A DNA stretch of 64,000 nt from CAVQUE01 sp046290435 (GCA_046290435.1 JBKAGO010000070.1:1-64000), one strand, 5' to 3'; positions 47,326 to 56,738 are shown, counted from the stretch's first letter. The notes: a model not told the origin generated them from the sequence alone. Program-made: numbers and translations.

Positions 47326-47831
47326 GCGCCTGCTCCCGCTGCGCTTGCTCCCGCTGCGGCTGCGGCACGCGCGGCGACCATGATGTCCGGATCGCCCATG
47401 CGCCAGAGCACCGTGAGTGTCACCCCGGTCAGCAGCCAGCCGGCGGGACCGCGGTTGTCGCGTACCAGGGTGTCGTCGTAGTAGCCACCGATCGTGAACC
47501 ACGACATCGGATCGTCGGGGTCGAACACGTGGTGGGCCTGCATGTACATCCGGCACGTCGCCACGTCTCCGTCGACGACGGCCAGCGGGTTCGTCATCGA
47601 GTGCTGGGTGGCTGCGAGGCCGTTGAACAGCCCCTGCAGACCGGCCACCCACTGGTCGGCGGTCATCGTCGCAGCCGGTGCACCGCTGTAGCTGGAGAAG
47701 TCGATGGCCACCTCGTCCGCGAAGATCGAGCGGTACTGAACGAAGTCGCGCGTGTCGATTCCCACGGCGTACCGGTAGACGGTCTCGGCCACGTCGAGGC
47801 GATCCCCGACCGATGCTGCTGGGATGTCCAT
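47322..47831 (-). CDS. SnoaL/NTF2-like protein
   Basis: This 169-aa cone-fold protein of the SnoaL_4 type shows DVAETVYRYAVGIDTRDFVQYRSIFADE, a standard opening of this family, and later MTADQWVAGLQGLF and WLLTGVTLTVLW. Such proteins act as small isomerases, dehydratases or accessory folds in catabolism. The last 20 residues are almost pure Ala/Gly. It is coupled by 4 bp to the acyl-CoA synthetase. Confidence 0.88.
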   Translation of the reverse strand: MDIPAASVGDRLDVAETVYRYAVGIDTRDFVQYRSIFADEVAIDFSSYSGAPAATMTADQWVAGLQGLFNGLAATQHSMTNPLAVVDGDVATCRMYMQAHHVFDPDDPMSWFTIGGYYDDTLVRDNRGPAGWLLTGVTLTVLWRMGDPDIMVAARAAAAAGASAAGAGA

Positions 47832-47965
47832 ACGGCGAAGCTAACCGATCGGTTCGCAGCGGTGCGGTGGTGGCGGTGCCCGCAACGGAGCACGACCGTG
47901 TCGGCTACGGTCCGACCCGATTCGACCGTTCACCGATCACGTACAACCTCAACAGGAGCATCACC

Positions 47966-48721
47966 ATGGATCTCGGACTCGCCGGCAAGAAGGCACTCGT
48001 CACCGGCTCCACCAAAGGCATCGGCCGCGCCATCGTGGAGACGCTCCTCGACGAGGGCGCCTCCGTCGCCATCTGCGCCCGCAGCGCCGACGCCGTCGAC
48101 GCAGCCGTCGCCGAACTGTCCGCCAAGGGCACCGTCGTCGGATCCGCCGTCGACGCTGCCGACACCGAGTCGCTGCAGAACTGGATCGCCTCGTCGGCCG
48201 AGGCCCTCGGCGGCATCGACATCTACGTCCACAACACCTCGGGCAAGCCCCAGAAGAAGCTCGAGGACTGGATCCAGAACTTCGACATCGACCTCAAGGC
48301 CCTCGTCGGCGGCGTGCAGGCCGCCAAGGACGCCCTGGCCGACGGCGGCGGCGCCGTCATCAGCATCGGCACGTCGGCCACCGCCGAGCACTTCGCCTCC
48401 GGCGCCGGCAGCTACAGCGCGTTCAAGGCCGCCGTCACCAACTGGACCCTCGGCCAGGCTCAGGTGCTCGGCAAGGAAGGCATCCGCTGCAACGTCGTGT
48501 CGCCCGGACCGATCATGGTCGAAGGCGGCGACTGGGACATGATCTCCCAGCACATGCCCGACTTCTACGCCGCCACCCAGGCCACCCACCCCGGCGGCGA
48601 GATCGGCACCGTGCAGGACGTCGCCAACGCCGTGGCGTTCCTGGCCAGCCCGGCGGCCAAGCACATCAACGGTGCCAACCTCGTCGTCGACGGCGGCTTC
48701 CTCAAGCGCATCAACTACTGA
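47966..48721 (+). CDS. Short-chain dehydrogenase/reductase
   Basis: This 251-aa classical SDR has a complete set of motifs: TGSTKGIG, NTSG at the NNAG position, ISIGTSAT with Ser, YSAFK as catalytic YxxxK, and the C-terminal GANLVVDGGFLKR. CAGGAG lies 8 nt before the ATG at 47966. It is divergent from the SnoaL-CoA ligase pair and 29 bp before a second SnoaL-like gene. It probably oxidises or reduces an alcohol/ketone intermediate of the local pathway. Confidence 0.94.
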   Translation: MDLGLAGKKALVTGSTKGIGRAIVETLLDEGASVAICARSADAVDAAVAELSAKGTVVGSAVDAADTESLQNWIASSAEALGGIDIYVHNTSGKPQKKLEDWIQNFDIDLKALVGGVQAAKDALADGGGAVISIGTSATAEHFASGAGSYSAFKAAVTNWTLGQAQVLGKEGIRCNVVSPGPIMVEGGDWDMISQHMPDFYAATQATHPGGEIGTVQDVANAVAFLASPAAKHINGANLVVDGGFLKRINY

Positions 48722-48750
48722 TTCTCGCGCCGGCGCCCACCCCCGACGCC

Positions 48751-49305
48751 ATGTCCACGCCGCCGCTCGACACGACCGAGATCGCCAGCGTGCTCGCCAA
48801 ACAGGCGATCACCGAGGCGCTCTACCGGTACTGCCGCGGCCTCGACCGCATGGACGAGGACATGGCCTACGGGGTGTGGCACGCCGACGGCACCGCGCAC
48901 TACAGCGGACTCTACGAGGGAACCGGCCGGGGCTTCGTCGACTGGGTCAACGAACTCCACCGGTCCATGGTGGCCACGTCGCATCAGGTCACGAACATCC
49001 TGATCGACGTGGCCCCCGACCTCGTCCATGCCACCAGCGAGTCCTATGTGACCGTCCGGCTGCGCACCGAGAGCTACGCAGGGGCGCTGGTCGACGTGGT
49101 CGGCGCAGGCCGCTATCTCGATCAGTGGTCGCAGCGTGAGCGTCGGTGGGCCATCGATCACCGCCGCTACGTGGGCGACTTCACCACCAGCGTCCCGGTC
49201 CCCGCCGGCAACGATCGTGGGCGTCTCGATCCTGCCGGGACGGTCGCCCGCCTCGTGGCGAGCCGCGACACCGACGATCCCAGCTACCACTGGCCGACCG
49301 CCTGA
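48751..49305 (+). CDS. SnoaL/NTF2-like protein
   Basis: This 184-aa second SnoaL_4-type protein has the opening AITEALYRYCRGLDRMDEDMA and the middle HRSMVATSHQVTNILIDV that are typical of the family. It follows the SDR by 29 bp and precedes the molybdopterin enzyme by 62 bp on the same strand. A role as isomerase/dehydratase for the same compound is inferred from position only. Confidence 0.86.
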   Translation: MSTPPLDTTEIASVLAKQAITEALYRYCRGLDRMDEDMAYGVWHADGTAHYSGLYEGTGRGFVDWVNELHRSMVATSHQVTNILIDVAPDLVHATSESYVTVRLRTESYAGALVDVVGAGRYLDQWSQRERRWAIDHRRYVGDFTTSVPVPAGNDRGRLDPAGTVARLVASRDTDDPSYHWPTA

Positions 49306-49367
49306 GCCGCGTCGGCACCCGCCGACGGCCCCGGGCCGAGCCTGCGATCGGCGATTAGGCTCCGGCG

Positions 49368-51503
49368 ATGGGGGAGACACGGACGTTCTGCCGGATCTGT
49401 GAGCCGTCGTGTGGGCTGATCGCCCACGTCGACGACGGGGCCCTGGTCAAGCTCACGCCGGATCGCGAGCACCCGGCCACCAAGGGGTTCGCATGTCACA
49501 AGGGCCTGGCCGCCGTCGACATCAACCGCGATCCCGACCGGCTCGACCACCCGCAGCTGCGCTCGCCGGACGGTTCGTGGACCGATGTCTCCTGGGACGT
49601 CGCCATGGCCGAGACCGCCACGCGCCTGCGCTCGGTGATCGACGCGCACGGGCCGGGCGCGGTCGCCGCATACGTGGGCAATCCGTCGGCGTTCAACGCG
49701 CTCGGCAGCCAACACGTGGCCCAGATGCTGCGCACGCTCGGCGTCGCCCGGACCTTCAATTCGGGCACACAGGACTGCGCCAACAAGTTCGTGGCCAGCG
49801 AGGCGGTGTTCGGGACCAGCCTCGTGCATCCGATTCCCGACCTGGACAACACCGACCTCTGCATCGTCATCGGCGAGAACCCCCGGGCATCGCAGGCGAG
49901 CTTCTATTCGATCCCCAACGTCTTGGGCGAGATGCGTCGCGCCGCAGCTCGTGGTGCCCGATTCGTGTTCGTCAATCCCCGCCGTATCGAGACGCCAGAA
50001 CAGGGCATCGGCGACACGCTGTTGATCCGCCCCGACACCGACGTGTGGTTCCTCGCTGCACTGCTGAACGAGATCGATCGCCTCGGCGGCTTCGACACCC
50101 ATGTGCTCGCACGCCACGGCGCCAACGTCGACGAGCTCCGCGCTTTCCTCGCTCGTTACACACCCGACGCCGTGCAGTCGGTCACGGGGATCCCCTCCGA
50201 TCGCATCGCCGAACTCGCGGCTGCGTGGGTGGCAACGCCGCGGGCCTCGGTGCACGCCTCGACGGGCATCAACATGGGCCGCCAGGGAACCCTGGCGTAC
50301 TGGCTGGTGCACATGTTGAGCTTCGTGACGGGGCGCCTCGACGTCGAGGGCGGCAACCTGAAGTCCGACGGGTTCTTCCCCAATGCCGCGTCCGGAGCCG
50401 CCGACACCGCGCAGATGTACACCGACACCGAGTTCGGGCGTCTCCGCCGTGGCGCGTTGCCCGGCGTGTTGATGGCCGATGCGATCCTCGACAGTGCGGA
50501 TCCCATCCGGGCCATGATCGTGGTCGCCGGCAACCCGCTGCTGTCGATCGGTGGCCAGGACCGGCTGGCGAAGGCCTTCGCCCAGCTCGATCTGCTGGTG
50601 GTGGTCGACATCTACCCCAGCGCCACCGCCGAGCTCGCCCACGTGGTGCTGCCGTCCACCGACATGTACGAACGTGACGACCTCAACATCGTCAACATCG
50701 GCACCAGCCATCGCCCCTTCGCCCAATACACCCCGGCGGTGGTCGAGCCCGCGGGGGAGCGCCGCCCCGAATGGTGGATAGCGCACCGGTTGCTCCAGGA
50801 GCTGGGCCTGCCCTCGCTGCTCGACGACGACGAACCCGATCCGTGGGGAAAGTGGCGGCATCTGCTGGCCCGGGGTTCGGGCATCGAGCTCGACGACCTG
50901 ATGGCGTCGGGCGACGTCGTGATGGTCGATCCGCCCGAGCCGGGCGGTTTCTACGACAATCAGGTCCGGACCCTCGACGGTCGGGTCGACTGCTGCCCGG
51001 CGGTGTTCACCGAGGCCATCGAGCGGTGCAGCGCGTTGTTCGGCGAGGCGTCAACGGTGTCCGGTACCGGGCCGGGGACGCATGAGGGCGACGGTGCGCT
51101 GTTGTTGATCCACAAGCGTGACCCGTGGATGCACAACACCTGGATGGCCAACCTCGACCGCATGAAGCGTCGCGGTCGGATCACCAATCCTCTGGGGATG
51201 CACCCCGACGATGCCGCCGTTCGTGGCCTCGAAGACGGTGCCGAGGTTCGGGTGCGTAGCGACCATGGGGAGGTCGTCGCGGTGGTCGAATTCGACGAGG
51301 ACCTCATGGCCGGCGTGGTGTCGATGGTGCACGGCTGGGGCCACGAGGCCAGCCCGAGACTGCGCATCGCCCACCGGGACCCGGGGGTCAATCCCAATGC
51401 GCTCCTGCCGAGCGGGCCCGGAGCGTTCGAACCCCTGTCGAGCCAGGCCCACATGACCGGGATCCCCGTCGAGGTGGCCCCGGTGGCGGTTGCATCCCGC
51501 TGA
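49368..51503 (+). CDS. Molybdopterin-dependent oxidoreductase (DMSO-reductase superfamily)
   Basis: This 711-aa enzyme has an N-terminal [4Fe-4S] site (C8, C11, C15, C43), the bis-MGD binding domains (VVAGNPLLS, IYPSATAELAHVVLPS) and a C-terminal MopB domain ending with HMTGIPVEV. C137 in GTQDCANKF aligns roughly with the Mo-ligand Cys of periplasmic nitrate reductase (inference). No Tat signal is present, so it is cytosolic, similar to the BisC/FdhF-like enzymes of mycobacteria. No partner Fe-S or membrane subunits are adjacent. It probably oxidises or reduces a catabolic intermediate. Convergent with the Rieske gene. Confidence 0.9.
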   Translation: MGETRTFCRICEPSCGLIAHVDDGALVKLTPDREHPATKGFACHKGLAAVDINRDPDRLDHPQLRSPDGSWTDVSWDVAMAETATRLRSVIDAHGPGAVAAYVGNPSAFNALGSQHVAQMLRTLGVARTFNSGTQDCANKFVASEAVFGTSLVHPIPDLDNTDLCIVIGENPRASQASFYSIPNVLGEMRRAAARGARFVFVNPRRIETPEQGIGDTLLIRPDTDVWFLAALLNEIDRLGGFDTHVLARHGANVDELRAFLARYTPDAVQSVTGIPSDRIAELAAAWVATPRASVHASTGINMGRQGTLAYWLVHMLSFVTGRLDVEGGNLKSDGFFPNAASGAADTAQMYTDTEFGRLRRGALPGVLMADAILDSADPIRAMIVVAGNPLLSIGGQDRLAKAFAQLDLLVVVDIYPSATAELAHVVLPSTDMYERDDLNIVNIGTSHRPFAQYTPAVVEPAGERRPEWWIAHRLLQELGLPSLLDDDEPDPWGKWRHLLARGSGIELDDLMASGDVVMVDPPEPGGFYDNQVRTLDGRVDCCPAVFTEAIERCSALFGEASTVSGTGPGTHEGDGALLLIHKRDPWMHNTWMANLDRMKRRGRITNPLGMHPDDAAVRGLEDGAEVRVRSDHGEVVAVVEFDEDLMAGVVSMVHGWGHEASPRLRIAHRDPGVNPNALLPSGPGAFEPLSSQAHMTGIPVEVAPVAVASR

Positions 51504-51509
51504 CAATCG

Positions 51510-51557
51510 TTCCGGCGCCGAAAAGCGCTGCCCTGGCGACAGGTTTCGGCGCCAGAA
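51510..51557. terminator. Hairpin terminator between convergent genes
   Basis: Arms 51510-51523 and 51544-51557 pair over 14 bp with one mismatch, around a 20-nt loop. Runs of A and T at the inner stem ends add asymmetry. It lies between the stops of the molybdopterin enzyme (plus) and the Rieske oxygenase (minus), so it may serve both. Confidence 0.65.
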
Positions 51558-51573
51558 ACATGGCCTCGGTGAC

Positions 51574-52824
51574 TCAGCGCTCCAGGTACGGCTCGAGCAG
51601 CGATGGCACCCGCCAGGCCTCGGGGATGTTCTCGGCCCCGAGCATGGCGTCGATGGTCTCGTGCAGATGCCAGATCCGACGTTCCTGGTAGTTGATCGGG
51701 ATACCCGACAGCGCCGGCGACTCGAGCGACCGCTGCATGGGGGCCATGTTCAACATGTCCTCGTCCATGATCTGGTTGTACTGCTTGCGGCGGATCTCCC
51801 AGTGCTCGGGGATCTCGTCGCCCTCCCAGTCCTTCGGTGCGTAGTAGATCCACTCGAGCAGCGTGGTGCCCTTGTCGATCGGCCAGAAGATGTTGATCGG
51901 AAACCCGAACTTGCCCAGCGGGATGATGATGTTCGGGAAGAGGCTGACCGCGGTGCTGGTGCAGTCGACCATGTCGGGCACCGTGTCGATGGTGGGGAAC
52001 GGGCCGTGGTCGAGCGTCTTCCAGTCGCTCCAGTCGGCCATGCCGTTGCGGTCGCAGTTCTGCTGTGAGTACGGGGTGATCATCCGGCTGTGGCCGCCGG
52101 GATAGAGCCCCATCGCGGCGCCGCGGTTGTCGAGGACCGACACGCCGTCGTGGGAGTGGATGTGCTTGAAGTGGTACACCTCGAGGAACGCCTCGGCGGT
52201 GACCTTCCAGTTGCACGGCACCAGCACCGACTCGCGGTAGACCTCGCGCAGGTTCTCGCAGTCGAACGGGGCGAACATCTCGGCGGCACCGCCGATCCAC
52301 TCGCGCAGCGGCGCAGCATCGGGATCGGGGTTGACGAACACGAAGCCCTCGAACACCTCGCACCCGATCTTCGGCAGGCACCGCTCCTGCCAGTCGAGAT
52401 CGACGAAGTCACGCTCGTCGGGCAGCGCGACGAGCGTGCCGCCGTCGATCTCGTAGGTCCAGGAGTGATACTGGCAGCGCAGGCGACGGGCCGAGCCCCG
52501 CTCGTCGCGCACCACGGGCGCGCCCCGGTGCTGGCAGGTGTTGTAGAAGCCCCGGACGACGCCGTCGGTGCCGCGCACGATGATCATCGGGTCGCCGAGC
52601 TTGTCGAACGTCAGGTAATCGCCCGGCTCGGGAACGTCCTCGGCGCGCGCCGCGATGGTCCAGGAACGTCCGAACACCCGCTCCATCTCCAGGTCGAAGA
52701 ACTCGTCGGTGACGTGTCGTTCCTTGGGGATGTCGGGGAATCGGGGGAAGCCCTCCGGTGGCGCCTCGCGGGCGAACTCGTAGTGCATCTGCGCACGGAT
52801 GCGGTCGATGAGCGCCTGGTCCAT
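51574..52824 (-). CDS. Rieske non-heme iron oxygenase, alpha subunit-like
   Basis: This 416-aa ring-hydroxylating-type oxygenase has Rieske ligands in CQHRG (C97, H99) and CQYHSW (C117, H120). The mononuclear iron region is EAFLEVYHFKHIHSHD. The long C-terminal part with PLGKFGFPINIFWPID fits phenylpropionate/aromatic or steroid oxygenases of actinobacteria. The ATG at 52824 begins the conserved N-terminus. No small subunit or electron-transfer gene is adjacent. It shares only the fold motifs with the oxygenase at 24906-26093. Confidence 0.94.
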   Translation of the reverse strand: MDQALIDRIRAQMHYEFAREAPPEGFPRFPDIPKERHVTDEFFDLEMERVFGRSWTIAARAEDVPEPGDYLTFDKLGDPMIIVRGTDGVVRGFYNTCQHRGAPVVRDERGSARRLRCQYHSWTYEIDGGTLVALPDERDFVDLDWQERCLPKIGCEVFEGFVFVNPDPDAAPLREWIGGAAEMFAPFDCENLREVYRESVLVPCNWKVTAEAFLEVYHFKHIHSHDGVSVLDNRGAAMGLYPGGHSRMITPYSQQNCDRNGMADWSDWKTLDHGPFPTIDTVPDMVDCTSTAVSLFPNIIIPLGKFGFPINIFWPIDKGTTLLEWIYYAPKDWEGDEIPEHWEIRRKQYNQIMDEDMLNMAPMQRSLESPALSGIPINYQERRIWHLHETIDAMLGAENIPEAWRVPSLLEPYLER

Positions 52825-52923
52825 TGGATGACCCCCGGGGGACGGCTGGAGTTGCGACGCCGCCCACATTAGTGAACGGCTGTTCATCGGGCCAGTGCCG
52901 GCATGCGATGCCGCCGGGTCGCC

Positions 52924-53988
52924 TCAGGTGGCGACGCTGTGGAGGAGGTCCTCACGACGTTGTTCTGCATCCCAGCGCCAGGGCCAGTGCTCGAGGGTCA
53001 GCTCGAGAACCCCGATCGCCGTGGTGCGGTCACCGAGGGCGGTGGCGCAGTCCGCGACACCGATGAGGGCTCGCGGGGTGGGTCCGAATTCGTCGGTACA
53101 AGCCATGAAGGCTTCGAGAGCACCCTCGACATCGCCGGCGTCGAATCGGGCACGAGCTGCATTCGACTGCTCGAGGCCCGGTCCCTCGTCGCGGAGCGGG
53201 GCTCTGCGGTCGGGCCGGGCGCCGGATGGGACGACGGCGCCGGTCGGCTCGGACACTCGCGAGGCGTCGAACACGATGGCACCCGGTCCGGCGCAGCCTG
53301 CCTCGGGCCGCTCCATGTCGCGGACGGTGCAGCGGTAGCCCAGCGCTGCGAGGTGGTCGATCATCTCTGCGCCGAAGATCGTGTAGACGAGCAACGCGTC
53401 GGTGGTCGGGCCGTGGTACTCCGGTGGCGCATAGAGATGGACGCGCCCATCGACCACGGCGGCGCGCTGTTCGTCGAACGGCATCGCCATGTTCGACGGC
53501 ACCGTGAAGATGTGGTGGCCCCCCGGTCGCAGGATCCGGTGCACCTCACGGTGGGCTTCGTACGGTTCGGGGATGTGCTCGAAGACGTCGGCAGACACGA
53601 GGATGTCGATCGAGGAGTCCTCGAACGACGTCGCCAGCAGATCCTCATGGCGGATCCCGTTGCGAACGGTGCCCGAGGCGACGTCGGGACCGAGGTACTC
53701 GCTGGTGGTGTAGCCCTCGAAGGGATGCAATGCGTCGTGGACGGCGCCGCCGATCTCGGTCGAATGGATCCGCAGGCTCTCGGCCGCGGGCTCCGACGCG
53801 ATCGCCGTCAGCGACGGCGGACGGACGCCGGTGAGGTCGGCGATGGCGTCGAGCAGCACCAGGGCCAGTTGCCGCTGACGGTTGAAGGACATGCACTGCC
53901 GACAGCGTCCGGACTCGCGGACGTTTGCCGAGAATGCCGACATCGTTGTTTCGTGGCCACAGACCGGGCAGTGAATCGTTCGACCCAT
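52924..53988 (-). CDS. SAM-dependent methyltransferase with N-terminal zinc ribbon and TPR-like tail
   Basis: This 354-aa protein has an N-terminal CPVCG ... CRQC zinc-ribbon-like element (residues 7-32). A class I methyltransferase core without an obvious GxGxG loop follows, with DILVSADVFEHIPEPYEAHREVHRILRPGGHHIFTVP matching Methyltransf_11 (read in parts). The C-terminal 80 residues (ARARFDAGDVEGALEAF ... TALGDRTTAIGVLEL) resemble tetratricopeptide helices. Such proteins often act in cell-surface glycan modification. Substrate is unknown. It precedes the Rieske gene on the same strand by 99 bp. Confidence 0.85.
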   Translation of the reverse strand: MGRTIHCPVCGHETTMSAFSANVRESGRCRQCMSFNRQRQLALVLLDAIADLTGVRPPSLTAIASEPAAESLRIHSTEIGGAVHDALHPFEGYTTSEYLGPDVASGTVRNGIRHEDLLATSFEDSSIDILVSADVFEHIPEPYEAHREVHRILRPGGHHIFTVPSNMAMPFDEQRAAVVDGRVHLYAPPEYHGPTTDALLVYTIFGAEMIDHLAALGYRCTVRDMERPEAGCAGPGAIVFDASRVSEPTGAVVPSGARPDRRAPLRDEGPGLEQSNAARARFDAGDVEGALEAFMACTDEFGPTPRALIGVADCATALGDRTTAIGVLELTLEHWPWRWDAEQRREDLLHSVAT

Positions 53989-54079
53989 ACATTGCCATCG
54001 GCCGCATGGCGCCGGTCCTGAAGCGCCCGACCGGTCGTCGGGAAAACCGTAGGGTCCGGCGCTGCGCCGAGCGGGCGCC

Positions 54080-54865
54080 TCAGCGGCCGGTCCAGCGTGG
54101 GGGGCGCTTCTCGGCGAAGGCCTTGGGGCCCTCGATGAAGTCCTCGCTGGCGACCATGGCTTTGACGGCCGGATAGCGCATGTTGTCCATCGCCTCTGCG
54201 AGATCGGCGATGTCGAGGCTCTCGAGCACTACCTGCTTCGATGCCCGGATGGACATCGGCGAACACTCGCAGATCGTCATGGCCCAGCGCTTGGCCGCTT
54301 CGAGGACCTCGCCGTCGGGGACGACCTCGTTGACGAAGCCCAACGACTCGCCCTCGGCGGCCGACACCCGGCGACCGGTGAGGATCATGCCCAGCGCGCG
54401 CTTCGAGCCGATCTGGCGGGGGAGCCGCTGCAGGCCTCCGGCCAAAGCGGCGAGACCGACCCGGGGCTCGGGCAACGCGAACACCGCCGATTCGGCGGCG
54501 ACGATCAGGTCGCAGGCGAGTGCGATCTCGAAGCCGCCGCCCATGGCGAAGCCATTGACCGCGGCTATGACCGGCTTCTCGAGATCGAATCGCGAGGTGA
54601 TCCCGCCGAAGCCGTGGGGCGAATTCCAGCGCTTGCCGCCCTCGGCCTGGTACTTGAGATCGTTCCCGGCCGAGAACGCCTTGTCTCCCGCACCCGTGAT
54701 GATGGCGACCCACTGGTCGGCGTCGACGGCGAATGCGTCGAGCACCGCGTCGAGCTCGTCGTGTGCGGGAGGATGCAGGGCGTTGTAGACCTCGGGGCGG
54801 TCGATCGTGATCACCGTGATGTTGCCGTCGTGCTCGACCTGGCAGAACTCGTAGCCGGCCATCAT
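54080..54865 (-). CDS. Enoyl-CoA hydratase/isomerase family (crotonase) protein
   Basis: This 261-aa crotonase-fold protein has oxyanion-hole segments SAGNDLKY and AVNGFAMGGGFEIALACD. One catalytic glutamate is present in LPEPRVG. The second, which follows the LPR segment in classical hydratases (K.L.ME), reads ALGMILTG, i.e. Gly. It may therefore be an isomerase, a CoA-thioesterase-like or a lyase-type crotonase rather than a standard hydratase. The sequence otherwise resembles CaiD-like members. It probably works with the CoA ligase of this island. Confidence 0.93.
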   Translation of the reverse strand: MMAGYEFCQVEHDGNITVITIDRPEVYNALHPPAHDELDAVLDAFAVDADQWVAIITGAGDKAFSAGNDLKYQAEGGKRWNSPHGFGGITSRFDLEKPVIAAVNGFAMGGGFEIALACDLIVAAESAVFALPEPRVGLAALAGGLQRLPRQIGSKRALGMILTGRRVSAAEGESLGFVNEVVPDGEVLEAAKRWAMTICECSPMSIRASKQVVLESLDIADLAEAMDNMRYPAVKAMVASEDFIEGPKAFAEKRPPRWTGR

Positions 54866-54968
54866 TGTCCTCTCGTCGTCGGCTGGGCCCCCGACAGTAA
54901 CCGCCCGGAGGATCCGTGCCGCCGACGCGGCGTGCGGGCCGGTGTCGGCGACGGCGTCGAGCCCGGGT

Positions 54969-55508
54969 TCAGTCGGGCAGGAGCCGGTCAGGCAGATCCT
55001 CGACCCGCAGGTCGATGAGCGGCGAGCTCGGTGCGCTCACCCGGGCGATGACCTGACGGGTGGCGGCGATGAGTTCGAGCGCAGCGTCGGTGGTGACCAG
55101 CCCGGCGAGAAGATCGAATCGCATGACCGAAGGCGTGCGCGACGTCGCCCGAACCAGGGTGGGCTGATCGATCACTCGATCGCGCCATGTGGGCTCGAGT
55201 TCATCGGCAGCGCTGGCGAAATAGCGATGCACCTTCTCCCAGGCGGACTCCGCGTCGCCGACGCCGACGGCCTCGCGATAGAGGTCCATCAGGGCGGAGA
55301 TACCGCCGAAGGCGGCGCCGATGTCGCGCTGGTAGTCAGCGCTGAGGGTCAGCTCGTAGATCGGCGTCGCCGCGGCCTGGAACTCGGTGCTCGCGAGGTC
55401 ATCGATGGTGCCGGGCGAGATCCCGTGGACGACGTGGGCATCCACGATCGCCTCGCAGAAGCCCGCCAGGCGCTGCGCGGCGCCGGCGATGAGCGGGCGA
55501 TCGGACAT
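54969..55508 (-). CDS. Hypothetical helical protein
   Basis: I do not recognise this 179-aa protein. It appears almost wholly alpha-helical (FCEAIVDAHVV, ALMDLYREAVGVGDAESAWEKVHRYF), with no signal peptide, membrane helix or cofactor motif. Helix pattern and size are compatible with a ligand-binding domain like that of TetR-type regulators, but no DNA-binding part exists. It lies 42 bp after the winged-helix gene on the same strand and may be co-transcribed. Codon bias supports a real gene. Confidence 0.7.
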   Translation of the reverse strand: MSDRPLIAGAAQRLAGFCEAIVDAHVVHGISPGTIDDLASTEFQAAATPIYELTLSADYQRDIGAAFGGISALMDLYREAVGVGDAESAWEKVHRYFASAADELEPTWRDRVIDQPTLVRATSRTPSVMRFDLLAGLVTTDAALELIAATRQVIARVSAPSSPLIDLRVEDLPDRLLPD

Positions 55509-55550
55509 GACGCCACCATAGTTCGGGCGGCGACCCAGGTGAATGACTGG

Positions 55551-56225
55551 TCAGGAATCGACCCGGACTCGTTGGCGCGCTGCGTCGGCCTGGTCTGCCT
55601 TTGCTCGTGAGGCCGCAGCCAGCATGCGGGCGAGGTCGACGGTGGTGGCGATCGTCGATTCGATCAGCATGGGATCGACCGCCTCGGGGTCCTCGCGATA
55701 GGACGCGAGCAGCGCATCGTTGAGCGCCCCGGCGTGGACCATCGTCAAGGCCATCTGGTCGGTGGACGGGGCCTCGGGGGCCAGAGGAGCGAGCAGCAGG
55801 TGGAAGAGCTCGACCCGGAGGCGATCGGGGGGCTGGGTGACGTCGACGCTGGCCGCCCATTCCTGGAGGCGGGCGCCGATGATCGAGACCGCAGCCAGGA
55901 GTCGTCGTCGGTCCTGGGTCTCGAGCACCCCGGCGAAGTTGCCGCGCTGGCCGTCATCGCTGGGGCGCAGGCCCCGTTCGTCGGCGGCGTCGCGTCCGGC
56001 CTCGGTGAGGCCGATGCGATAGACGCGGCGACCGTTGACCTCGCGATGCACCAACCCGGCGTCTTCGAGGTCGGCGATCGCGCGTCGTACGGATTGCGCA
56101 GGGAACCCGCCGACCTCGGGGTCGGCGAGTAGCTCTGCTGTTGCGAATCCGGACGCGTCGATGATGTCTCCGGATCGGATGACGAGCGACCTCAGAATCG
56201 CTCGTCGTGGTCCTGACATTCTCAT
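55551..56225 (-). CDS. Winged-helix transcriptional regulator (PadR/MarR-like)
   Basis: This 224-aa protein has an N-terminal winged helix of about 80 residues (SGFATAELLADPEVGGFPAQSVRRAIADLEDAGLV, then the wing REVNGRRVYRIGLTEAGR). The C-terminal domain is helical. This arrangement resembles PadR-type regulators. The ATG at 56225 follows AAGGGA at about 9 nt, with a run of seven A on the coding strand between them; an ATG two codons later is the alternative. It heads a minus-strand set toward the enoyl-CoA hydratase, which it may control. Confidence 0.8.
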   Translation of the reverse strand: MRMSGPRRAILRSLVIRSGDIIDASGFATAELLADPEVGGFPAQSVRRAIADLEDAGLVHREVNGRRVYRIGLTEAGRDAADERGLRPSDDGQRGNFAGVLETQDRRRLLAAVSIIGARLQEWAASVDVTQPPDRLRVELFHLLLAPLAPEAPSTDQMALTMVHAGALNDALLASYREDPEAVDPMLIESTIATTVDLARMLAAASRAKADQADAARQRVRVDS

Positions 56226-56697
56226 TTTTTTGTCCCTTGCCCCGTATGGCGACCCGCACACTGTGCGCAGTCGTTGCCTGCACCGTAGCAAGTTCGCGTC
56301 CAGCGATGGTGCACTCGGGCTCCGGAGCCACCGCCCGCGGCTCGACCGGCTGCGCATCATGTGCACCGGTGGTCCTCCGTGTGCAGGGGTAATACCCAGC
56401 TGGGGCTAAAGAACTGTCTCGCAGTGTCCGATACATCCTCTGTGCAGTGATGGTCGAGCGTGTCGGGTTCTTGTCCCAGGCCCGGCAGGTGAGACCAGGT
56501 GTTGTACCGGGCCGGTGTGCTCGTAGCCGATGGCGACTGTCCCCCACACGGCGGCTGTTGCCGGTGCCGATGATCACGGTGCCGGTGACCACAGCTCGTC
56601 GGTGGCGCTTCGGCTGCGACGCGCCGAGCCCGGTCGACCGCTGCATCAATCGCAGGCACCGTCGCCCAGAGCGGCGTGACGAAACCCGAGAACGGCA
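56226..56697. other. 472-bp region without a recognised gene
   Basis: This gap lies between the winged-helix gene and the tRNA-Phe terminator. Short frames cross it, but none has family similarity or a ribosome binding site. It should hold the winged-helix promoter near 56235-56300. I see no repeat or RNA element. Confidence 0.55.
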
Positions 56698-56727
56698 GCA
56701 GGCCAGCGCCGAAGGGCGCTGGCCTGC
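56698..56727 (-). terminator. Strong hairpin terminator after the tRNA-Phe gene
   Basis: A perfect 13-bp stem (56698-56710 with 56715-56727) closes on the tetraloop GAAG. It begins 11 nt after the 3' end of tRNA-Phe in the transcription direction. Only a weak T-rich stretch follows, as usual in high-GC genomes. Confidence 0.8.
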
Positions 56728-56738
56728 AGTTGTTCGTG

